Shown here: positions 42,701 to 54,700 of the stretch, piece by piece
Layout: each line of letters starts with the position of its first letter
How positions within the stretch are numbered: the first letter of the stretch is position 1
Source of the DNA: Mytilus californianus
Lineage: Eukaryota > Mollusca > Bivalvia > Mytilida > Mytilidae
Length of the DNA stretch: 64,000 bases
Direction of reading: 5' to 3'
Assembly (NCBI RefSeq): GCF_021869535.1
Contig: NW_026262581.1
Coordinates: 112,372,771 to 112,436,770 of the forward strand
Translations under genes and position numbers: made by a program
The notes under the pieces: generated by a model
What the model was told of the DNA's origin: nothing
Databases searched by the model: none
The model's input: the letters and a program-made list of their open reading frames with translations, nothing else

Positions 42701-45700
42701 AATATTTAATCACATTCACTCTGTTCCAGTAAAATTTATCCAGAAACTATCTTTTTTTTTGTGTGAATCATTTAGAGATCTACAACATAAAAGTAACTGG
42801 AATTTGTCAATCTTTCAATCTTTCAAACTCAAATTCATCTTTATATAATCAGTATTACAAGTCTTTTGTAGAATTACAAATATCTGAGCGCTAGTTTTGA
42901 TGAAATTGGTCATGTAGCTTTTGTTTTAATTGAACGCTTAGCCACTTTGTGCTAAACTTGATTTGTGAAAACCAAATATTACTTTAACCACAATTACCAA
43001 GAATACATTTTTATGAAGGAGATGTGGGTATACTTTATGAAGGGGATGTGAGGAACACTGTCATGAGACAGTAGTGTTATCACAGTTTTTTTTATCTTTA
43101 TTTATGTTATCACAGTTAACCAGAGATCCAGAGGTCAACAAACAGTCTTCAACAATAGACAGGTGTCTATATCATATGTCAATCTCTATATTGCCCCAGT
43201 CTAACAATGCTGTAAGTAAAAAAAACTTTTACTATCTGCCATGAACACCAAATTCTCCAAATAACGAAAAACATGAACATATGACAAAAAGTAACCTGTA
43301 ATGTGGTTCCAGACTTCTGACAGGAACAGGATTATGTGTCAGTGTTAAATTGTTTATCAAAACATTAAACCATCAAAATATTTATAACATGCAATCAATC
43401 CTAATTGGTCTAGAATAAAAAAAGAATGAATGTAAAAGTACAAAGTCCTTTAACAAGATTGACTGGTCAATAATGCATAGGACATTGGATAATTTAAGTG
43501 TTAGGGCAGAGGGGGAAACATGTGAAGGATTGGGTGCAGTGACCTTCCAATTTTTTTTCTAAAACAGTATCACAAACTAGTCAAAACATTTACTAAATTT
43601 TATCATCAGTACAAGGACATCAATCGTAAATATAAAACAACATGCAGAAATCTTATACGTTCAGGTATTTCACATCCAATCTTATATGGTAATATTCTAT
43701 ACACAGCTCAAAAATGTCGTCATTCACCTCAAAAGCTAACCAAACCTTTAAAGATACTGTTGTCAAGTCATTAAAGATGGCATATTTTGGAATTAATATT
43801 GATTCACTCATAGGGTCTTTGCATCGGAAATAACACATGTTATGTTCCTCTCATATATTTTATGATGGTATGATACTAAACCCCGAACAGGAGGGATTAT
43901 ACTTGATTTTCATATGATGAAGACATAATCTTTCAATCAGTTTAATTGAGGTCTGGAGCTGGCATGTCAGAAACTGCTAGTAGTCCTTTGTTAATTTATG
44001 TATCATTATCATTTTGCTTAGTTTCTTCTTTCACCTATTCTAAATATCGGACTCAGACTTCTTTTCAACCGAGTTTTACTGTGCATATTGCTGTGTGTTT
44101 GTTTATTCTACATAGGCTAGAGGTATGGGGGAGGGTTGAGATCTCTCAAAACATGTTTAACCCCACAGCATTTTTGCACCTGTCACAAGTCTGGAGCCTC
44201 TGGCCTTTGTTAATCTTGCATGTTTTTTTAATTTCAGTTCATTTATATGTTTCGGAGTTTAGTGTAATGTCTATTTTCACTGAACTAGTACACATTTTTG
44301 TTTAGGGGCCAGATGAAGCACGCCTCCGGGTGTTGGATTTTCTGGCTGGGCTGTTTTCTGCTCTTTGACACATTTCCCATTTCCATTCTCAATTTTTTTT
44401 AATCAATCAGGGAAGGAAGAACTATTTTAAACCACTTAAGTCACAAATTCAACAGGGCCGACAAAGCTATTTTCAAGCAACTTAGATCACGAAGTACTTA
44501 TGTAATCAGATATATTGGTATCTAGCATTTTTTAAAAAGAAAATCTTTTTTAAATTGTTGTATGAAAGGGTCCTCGATTCTTTCCTTTCTTTCGTATAAT
44601 TTTTTCCTAGTTAGGCTGCTTTAATATTTGATTATTTACCAGTGCTATCCTGGTCTAGTATTTTGATCTTGTTTTTGCGGTTTAATGAATTTTTAATATT
44701 GAAAAGTAAAAGGTTATAATCACCATGTTACATTAAACATAGTGAAAAATACAAATAAGGAAGAATATTTTTTTGTCAATAGGTCACTTTAAATGAATAG
44801 AAACAATGAGAATTTGTAACCTATATATATAAAAGCTTGTACTACACTTATGGGAGTCATTTTTTAACAACTGTTAAAATATTAAAAGTTTTAAATGTAT
44901 TAATTATAGGATAATTTAACTGTTGAAATAAATGAAAACAATGATCTATTGACCTAATGAATAATGACCTAGATTTTTCATCACCTGACTTAAAAGATAC
45001 TTAAATTAATGACTTGTTTAACCACAAAATTATAAAAATCTTGATTATCTTCCTATCTAAACTGCGGTTTTAAGTGCAGAAGTCCTTTTGAAGTTAACAA
45101 AATTATTTGTGGTTTTTTCAGTCTTTTTTGTACCAAAGAAAACCTTATATATACAACTGCTACTTTTTAAATAAGTACAAATCATTAATTGGATGAGTCA
45201 TTCCCAGATAAATGTTTATTTTTTTCTCTCCCTTCTCTAACTTCTACTTAGCAGGTCTACAATATGCTATCCCTCTCTAACATGCCCATTTCCATAGAAA
45301 ATCATATCATTCTCTCTCTCTGACCTTCTCATTTTCTCAGTATAAAAATTCCTCTTCTAACCTTTCCAGTCCCAAATGCAATGACACCATTCTTTCTCTA
45401 AAAGTCTTGTATCCCTCTCTCTCTAACCCAAACATTTCCCTAGTCAGTGATACCAATAACTCTCTAACCTACATAGTTCAAGTCAATAATATCATTCTTT
45501 CTTTTACGTACCCATTGCCTTAGTCTAATACTACAGGTCTTGCATGGTCAAAGTCAATGATATCTATTTTGCTCTAACCTACCCATTTCGCAAGTAAAAA
45601 AAAACCAATTTTTGCTCTGTCCAATATCAATGTGAAATATATTATTCACTCTCTATATATTGTCTCTAATCTATTCATTCCCCGAGTCATTGACATTATT

Positions 45701-48700
45701 CTCTCTCTAACATACTCATTCCCCAAGACAATGATGTTATTCTTTCTGTAACCTATCCATTTCCCTGTCTACAATATCCTCCTTTGACCCACTCGTTCCC
45801 CTAGTCAGTGATATTATTCTTTCTGTAACCTATCCATTTCCCTGTCATTAATATCCTCAAATGACCTACTCATTCCCTAAGTCAGTGATATTATATATAT
45901 TCTTTTCTAACATTCCCATATCTCCAGTCTTCTTTATCCACCCCTAACTTACCCTTTTCCAAAAGGATAGGATATCTAAAGGTTTCAAAACAAGTGGGAA
46001 TTGGATATATATAGATTCTACCACTGCATCGAGTGTGATATGATATTTATCCACTCGAGACAGTTAAATTTTCAAATTTATAACGGGAGGCTCGACGAGT
46101 GTTATTTAAAATTTTACTGTCAAGAGTGGATAAATATCGTATTGCACGAGATTTGGTGTTGGAATCTGTTTCTCTAATGATTTAATCCTTCTTTTCGAAT
46201 GATCTGCAAAAAGATGTGTTCTTTCTATGTGACGTCATCAGGCATGGTCGCATTTTTCTAATGACGTCACAATGGGAATTTCAAAGGAGAGCAAGAAAAT
46301 TTGACATCATAATCGAATTTTAATCTATGAAGAACTGAGATCAAACGAACCACACGTTTATTAAATAAAATTAGTACCACTATCTCTCTCTCTAACTTAC
46401 CCATTTCCCCAATCTACAATATCAGCTATTTCTTCTTTCAGTTCTACCATGCTATCCTCTGTTAACATATTACTCATTAGTTTTCCTCGTAAAAGAATTA
46501 ATTCGTTCATTGTATGGTAAATTTGAGTAAGTACTAAAGTTGGTCCCTGAAAAAAAAATAATAAAAAATTATAAACTGTTATCACAGAGATATGTCTCGC
46601 CTTTTTGTAATTTTGATAATGCAAGTGTTGAAATTAAAATAGCAATACTTTAACATGCAAGTTATGCAAATATTCAAAGTCGATGAACCATGACTGAAGG
46701 TACATGGTTAAACAATCTCCATGGAATGAGATGTGCCAATGCTAATACAACTGCATACCAAATACCATTGACTTATTATAAGTCGTTCCCTTTAAACAAA
46801 CCTAAACACAAACATTAACTTGTAAACTATGTAAAAGTTTCAAAGTCAATGAACCATTATCAGGGGTGGGGCTATATAATCTCCATGGAAACGATACTTG
46901 CAAATGCCAATAAATTTGCATACCAAATATCATTGACTTAACATTCGCAGTTCATCTTAAACTGATCTAATCACAAACTAATATATGTAAACTATGTAAA
47001 AGCTTCAAAGTAAATAGACCATGACTGAGGGGGCGGGGCCAAATATTCTCCATTGAAATGAGATGTGCTAATGCTTATACAACTGAACACCAATTAACAT
47101 TGGCCTACCACTAATGGTTCCCCTTGAACTGACCTTATCACAAACTAATACATGTTAACTTAGCAAAATTTTCAAAGTCTATAGACCATGACTAAGGGGG
47201 CGGAGCCAAATAATCTCCATGGAAATGAGATATGCCAATGCTTATACAACTGCATACCAAATATCATTGACCTACCACTAGTGGTTCCCCATAAATTTAC
47301 CTAATCGCAAACTAAAACATGTAAACTATGAAAAGTTTCAAAGTCAATAGACCTCGACTGAGGGGGTGGGGCCAAATAATCTCCATGGTAATGAGATGTG
47401 CCAATGCTAATACAACTGCATACCAAATATCATTGACCTACCACTAGTGGTTCACCATGAACTAGACCTAATCACAAACTAATACATTGTTGACACTGCC
47501 GCCCCCGCCGCCGGAAAAGCATACCTATGTCTCGCTTTTTGACCCCGTCAAGGCGAGACAAAAATGGATGAAAGACTCAAATGGCTGAGTCACAGAGATT
47601 ATTTCTTAAATAAAAGATCCTTAGAAAGAAAGCTAACAATATCAAAAGCAATGAACCTATTTCTAGCAAGTTACAGCTTCAGATTTGAACCATCACAAAG
47701 TCAAGGATTCAGTATATTCATGTATTCATGTTTAGTAGAAGTTTCCTTTTTCAATGTATTGTAAAATAGAAATTTTTCTATCATTGTTATTTCACAAATT
47801 TGCCTCTATTTCTATGAGCTGTGATCTTGTCTTTGGAAGTATTGAGCTAGATTTCAATATGGATCTTCCTTGTCTTTGGAAGTATTGAGCTAGCTTTCAC
47901 TATGGATCTTCCTTGTCTTTGGAAGTATTGAGCTAGAATTCAATATGGATCTTCCTCCACTTATTTGTTAACTTACATCCAAAGTTTGTTCCAATATAAT
48001 GTAAGGTCCTGGAGTTATCATTAGGAAAACCCTTTCCTGCATATATTTCATTCTAATTTTAGAAACTAAAACCTTGACTTGTTACCTCAGAATCAATAGG
48101 GGTCTTCCTCTAATAGTTAGTGAATAAAGTTTGGTTCTAGTCATACATAAGGTTCAGGGGTTATTTTTTGGAAACTCCTATTCTACATTAATTTCAGTAT
48201 TTTTTATAACTTTGGCCTTGACATTGGAAGCAATTGTCTCCAAATCAAAAAGGGATTTTCCTTTTAGTATATGTATCCATACATGCATGTTCATTACAAT
48301 CTAATGCAAGTTTCTAGTATTATAATCTCAAAATTCCTTTCCTGCACTAATTTTTGTCTATTTGTAGTAACTAGGACCTTGACATTAAGTGTAGTGACTC
48401 AAAATAAATAGGGATTGTCCTCCCATTATATGTGACCATATCAAATTCAAAAAGGTAGACAAAAATTTTTGCACCAGATTTTAGAAGATGTATTAGTCAA
48501 AGGTTTGAACTTTTAGCAACAAATATAAAAATATTAAAGTGGTTACAAGTTCTGTAATAACTTCATCAGATAAACTGAATGCTAGGAGCTTTGAAAACCA
48601 CATATATAAAATGTTTCCTGCATCAAATCCAAAATGATCTAAATAGTAGCCTAAAGGTATCTTAGGTCAAATATGCCTAAAATCTAGGGAGTTGCAACAT

Positions 48701-51700
48701 TAGTTTAAGTACAGTTACGTAACTTATCAAAACTAAATAAATGCCCTCAAAATGTGTTATTTCAGTCATGTAAACTCTGATGAATTGTCTTCTGGGTAGA
48801 ACATTTCCTTGGTGTCTAACATGTCACCAGCAATGGTACAGAATGAAGAATAGTAATATAAATTTAGGATACCAAATTCAATGCCCAGATAGACTAATGG
48901 AATAATCTTCATACAGTACACTAAATATTAAATCAAGATTTTTGAAAACAGAAAACTGCTATAGTTTCTCATGAAAATCATGTGTAAGACACTACTGTAA
49001 ATTCAGAAACTATTGCGTGCATACAGACATTGCCATTTTTTGAAGAATGGACAAACATGCAAGATTAATTATTGTGGTGTCAGGAAAATGTATATCAGAT
49101 ATCAGAAAGTGAGTTCTTATTATTACAATAATCACCAAGTCGCATTATTCACATTAATAAAAAACTTGCAATTACTTCTGAATTTACAGTTTTAAGATGC
49201 ACATACAAATCAAGTTAACTTGAAATTATAGCAAACAAACCTGTCTAAGAAATAAATTTTTCCATGCCACCCACCATTCTCGGAGCGTGAATGTCAACTC
49301 CATGGCCATTGAATCTTCCTTTGGTTTCACTGTCTCGAATTGTCTGTAATAAAAAAAACAGCTATAATTTTTCCATTGAAGCATATGAACAAAATCAAAA
49401 TTATCTAGATATAGTGCACTCCTGGTAAGATTAACAAAATTTCCAATAGGTCATTAAGACTTCAAATAAAGGTAACAGTGATCCAATTCCTCTTGAATGC
49501 AGACTACAAGTAAGTACCAATAATATTTTGCTGTAAATCTCAGTGTACCATTTCTAGAATGCTACTAGAAATGACCTAATTTGTTCATGTTGAATGTCTT
49601 TTCAAATCTAATCATGTTTTTGGGTTATTGTCTCATTGAACAATAACCTAAATCTCTCTTGATTCATACTTACTGAATAATAGCTTAACTCATCATATAA
49701 AAATATGTAGATTCTTACATAAAACTATTGAAATGCTGAATAACACATGGTCAAAGATCTAAATCAATGACACTTGAAGTTAAATAAGTCATCATAATTT
49801 TGTGAGAGTAAACTTTTAAAATGTTAATAATATTAACCTGAAAACATAGTTTACTAAGAGTGTATTATGACACTCATAAAACATAGTATTACTGTGGGTA
49901 CATAAGTTTTGCAGTATTGTTTGTCACATTATGTTTTGGATAATTTATTTTCAAAGATCAATTAAATCCATACAGTTTTCTCAGAAATCGTTTTTTTACA
50001 ATTTAGCCAGTGGTAATATTTGCTATGTAGATATATTTATGACATGTACTATAAAGCTTACCCTGGATTTTCTACATCACAGTCTTTGGTATGTATATAC
50101 ATCTTTGGAAATATTCCCTGAAAATAAATAAACATTCTACCACTGCATCAATTGAGAAGTAATATTTATGATCATTTATCTACTCAAGATAGTAAGCTTT
50201 CCCAATTTTACAATACAAAAGCCTGCTAAGCATTTTAAATATTTACAATTTACTTTGAATAGTAGAGAAATATTGTGTCCCACTAGCCAGTTAGTTTCAT
50301 AAGGTTTATATGACACATTGTGAATGAAATTTATTGTTGAATACTTTTTTTTGTGGCAATTTTTAAAACTTTTTGATGTATTGATATAAGAGAAGATCAT
50401 TCGTGTTATTTTACTATGTGGAGAAGTCCTGAAAATTAGTTGGCTAACAGTATAGAGAAACTTCAATGTTCTTACTGTGTATAATGTTACTCACAAAACA
50501 AAGAGTTTAAAAAACACCAGTTTAGTTTTTTTTGTCATGTCATATTTTGGATAATTCATTTTCAGCTTTAATAAATAATAAGGTTTAAATTTTTCCAGCT
50601 TATCTGTAAAATTTGTGCTCATTCTGTGTAATGTCATCAGTATACAAAAAAAAAAGGAACAGTGGTATGACTGCCAATAAGACAACTATCCATAAAAGAC
50701 CAAATAACAAAGATGTAAACAACTTCCTGAAAAATAAGACCTTCAAAAAATGAAAAAAGCCATACCCTATAGTACGCCCATGTAACAAAATATGAAATAC
50801 TGCAAAAAGAATACAGATTTAAGCTAAGAACGATAAACAAAAAAAAACAAAAAAAACTGGTTAACACAGAGATATGTCTCGCCTTTTTGTACTTTTGATA
50901 ATGCAAATGTTGAAATTAAAATAGCAATACTTTAACATGTAAGTTATGCAAATATTCAAAGTCAATGAACCATGGCTGAAGGTACATGGAAAAACAATCT
51001 CCATGGAAATGAGATGTGCCAATGCTAATACAACTGCATACCAAATACCATAGACTTATCATAAGTCGTTCCCTTTCAACAAACCTAAACACAAACATTG
51101 ACTTGTAAACTATGTAAAGGTTCAAAGTCAATGAACCATGATGAGGGGGTGGGGCTATATAATCATGGAAACGAGACTTGCAAATGCCAATAAATTTGCA
51201 TACCAAATATCATTGACTTAGCATTCGCAGTTCATCTTAAACTGATCAAATCACAAACTAATACATGTAAACTAAGCAAAAGTTTCAAAATCAATAGACC
51301 ATGACTGCAGGGGCGGGACAAAATATTCTCAATGGAAATGAGATATGCCAATGCTTATATAACTGCATACCAAATATCATTGACTTACCACTTGTGGTTC
51401 CCCTTGAACTGACCTAATCACAAACTAATACATGTAAACTAAGCAAAAGATTTAAAGTCAATAGACCATGACTGAGGGGGCGGAGCCAAATAATCTCCAT
51501 GGAAATGAGATATGCCAATGCTTATACAACTGCATGCCAATTATCATTGACTTACCACTAGTGGTTCCCCATAAACTGACCTAATCACAAACTAATACAT
51601 GTAAACTAAGCCAAAGTTTCAAAGTCAATAGACCATGACTGAGGGAGCAGGGCCAAATAATCTCCATGGAAATGAGGTGTGCCAGTAATAATACAACTGC

Positions 51701-54700
51701 ATACCAAATATCATTGACCAACCACTAGTGGTTCACCTTAAACTAGACCTAATCACAAACTAATACATTGTTGACACCGCCTCTGCCGACGCCAAAACAG
51801 CATACCTATGTCTCGCTTTTTGACTCCGTCAATTAACAGAAATGACAGCATATGTAGTCATCATTTTCATACCATCACAAAAGCAAAACCATAAAATGGC
51901 CTGCAAAGGACATTAGAGCGATAAAAAAAGATGTTTGAGCGCCAAAGTATAAGACATAAATTTGAGCACTTGAATTTTGGGACATTTGAGCAAAAATTCA
52001 AAAAAAGCATAGGACATCTAGGATATTTGAGCAATTTTTTTTAAAAAGCATAGGACATTTAGGACATTTGAGCAAAAAATTTAAAAAAGCATAGGACATT
52101 TAGGACATTTGAGCAAAACAAAGAATAAGCATAGGACATTTGAGCCAAAAAAAATAAGAATGATGAAGAAGTACCATCTTCACTAGCCAAGGGTTACGAT
52201 CTAGTCCCCTCCTCTCCATCCTTGGCAGATTTCAAGGCTGTGCCATCTACCGGTAGACAAGAGTCACGCCCATTACGACTGCATCATTTTTGACCAATGA
52301 CAGCACTTGAACTCTCTTCAGTGTGGAGGTGTAAAAATGGTAGTGTCTAGTGTTTAGATCAGGAACCGAAAAATATATGTTTACATTCCAACATTTGCGC
52401 AAGAAACATACCCAGGAACTCCAATTAGTTGATTGAAAACTTTAAAATTGTCACTGAATATTGTCCAATGTTTTTGGGGTAAAGACTTGTTGAACAATCA
52501 GCATGTGGCAATTGTTTATTTACATTTTCTACATTTACACGGGATCATCTTAAAGGTGCTTTTTGATTGGATGCAACCAGTTACAACTGCAACCAATGAA
52601 AATCATTACCTTGTGGATTCGAAATTCTATCTTAATTCTGCCAAGGGTGGAGAAGGGGGACTGGATCGTAAACCTTGGCTAGCAAAGATGAAGGAGTACC
52701 TATTCTGTGCGCCAGATATAATCTGTTATGCCTGCTCACCACGGGGAGGTGGATGTAACCACTCTATATCGGAAACTGTCACAAACAAGGCTCTTTTTTT
52801 CTTTTATTAGTCTGGGTCAAAATTATATCAATTTTAACATGTTCATGTATTAGTATTAAGATCTCAAGTGCCAAGGAACATTTCACTTTATAAATATATG
52901 AAACTTAGAGCAAAGAAAATGTGCATAACCAATGAATTACAGTAGAATTAACTACCGTTTAATAGCCAGATCTGTGCAAATTACTTGGCTGTAAAATCAA
53001 ATGAAATATATTTGTTTTAAAAACTTACTCTTTTTCTTACTTTTTAAACATATTTTCTTAATTCATATAAAAGTATCACAGGAAATTTGGCTCAAAAGAG
53101 GGACGAAAGATACCAGAGGGACATTCAAACTCACAGATCGAAAACAAATTGACAACGCCATGGCCAAAAATAAAAAGACAAACAGACAAATAATAGTACA
53201 GATGACACAACATAGAAAACTAAAGACTAAGCAACACGAACCCCACCAAAAACTGGGGGTGATCTCAGGTGCTCTGGAAGGGGTAAGCAGATCCTGCTCC
53301 ACATGTGGCACCCGTCGTGTTGCTTATGTTATTACAAATCCGGTAAATAGTCTAATTCGGTAGGTCACATTTGTGAAAAGGGAAGGGGGAAGGGTATTGT
53401 AGTTACATATCCGATATCATCTGTGAAACGGTTATTCCATAACGGTCAACCAACTCCTGGCGTCCGTAAAATTTATGAAGGGATGATTTCAACTTCACCA
53501 TTTGGAACTCTTGGTTTAATAGCTTCCTTGTGAGCAGCAATCCTCTATCAAGGAAATCATGATAGGAAATACAAGCCCGGGAATATGGTATCAATTGGGA
53601 GATCTATACTCTGTATGCAGGCACTGCTGGAATGTTGCTACATAGAAATGGAAAGTTCACAATTGGGAAGCTGAAATCATCTCTTTTGTCGTAAAGTTTT
53701 GTTTTCAACCGACCCTCATTGTCAATTTCTAGATGTAAGTCAAGATATGAGGCAGACTTAACTGTATCTGTAGTATCCTTTTTCTCTAGTTCGATGGGAT
53801 AGATTCGTTCAACATAGTCACCAAATTTTGTATTATTTAGTGAGAGAACATCATCTATATAGCGGAACGTAAAGTTAAAGGATATTGCTATCTTTCTTCC
53901 TAAGAAGTTCCTGTATGAAGTCCTCCTTATAATAATAAAGAAACAAGTCGTCAAGAAAAGGGGCACAATTGGTTCCCATTGGAATTTAGACAGTCTGTTG
54001 AAAAACACGTCCTCCAAACGTAACAAATATGTTGTCAATCAAGAAATCAAGCATCTTGATAATTTCAGTTTCAGAGAATTTTTTGTTTGAATCAGAGTGA
54101 TTCTTTACAAAGTAGGATTTATCCCTCCCCAAGACAAGATACTTGTATCTACGTTCACCATTCTTTTTAATGAAACAAAGTAATACCAACTCTTTCAATT
54201 TGTCTTTTAGTTTGGAATGGGGAATACTTGTGTAAAGTGTAGAAAAGTCAAATGTTTTAATACTATTGCAAGATGAGAGAGTATTAGATTGTATGTACTC
54301 TAAAAGATCTTTGACTCAAATGTCCTATTTTAAAATCTAGGTAAGTTTAATATTCAAGCGCTAAAATGTCCTATGATGTCAGCGCTCAAATGACCCTATG
54401 TGCATTTTTTATTTTCACTCAAATGTCCTATGCCAAAAATGACAAAGGTCCTAATTTTCAAAAATGAAAACTTGAGAAAAAGCAAAACACATTTTGATTA
54501 TCAAAAAAATAACATATTGAGCAGAATTTAATTGACCAAAAATTAGAAAAAAATAAAATAAGGAATTCAATCACGAAGTTTAAGCCAAAAAATTGTTAAA
54601 ATTTTTTTTAATTAATGAACCAATTATATAATGAAAATGTGTCCATCCCAAATATTTAATGTAAAGATGTATAACAGTTTATTATTGAGAACCAAAAACT

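Larger units (their letters stand above)
51905..54440. repeat. Composite locus flanked by inverted GGACATTTGAGC repeats
   Basis: The left flank (51913-52160) has short tandem units AAAGCATAGGACATTTAGGA-CATTTGAGC. The right flank (54313-54440) has the inverse (GCTCAAATG, AAATGTCCTA). Between them lie a smaller inverted repeat (52174-52233 against 52633-52692), a retroelement tail and a decayed reverse transcriptase. Confidence 0.6.

Noticed and set aside
43946-44305. 119-codon plus-strand frame with hydrophobic runs
   Set aside because: It lies wholly within the 3' tail of a decayed retroelement; the apparent membrane segments come from T-rich noncoding sequence.
52433-52810. 125-codon plus-strand frame
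   Set aside because: It crosses the loop and right arm of an inverted repeat in a transposon-rich locus; no recognisable domain or homologue.
53001-53363. 120-codon plus-strand frame with basic residues
   Set aside because: It is the antisense of the type 1 retroelement tail, which recurs at 31.8 and 61.7 kb with the frame broken.
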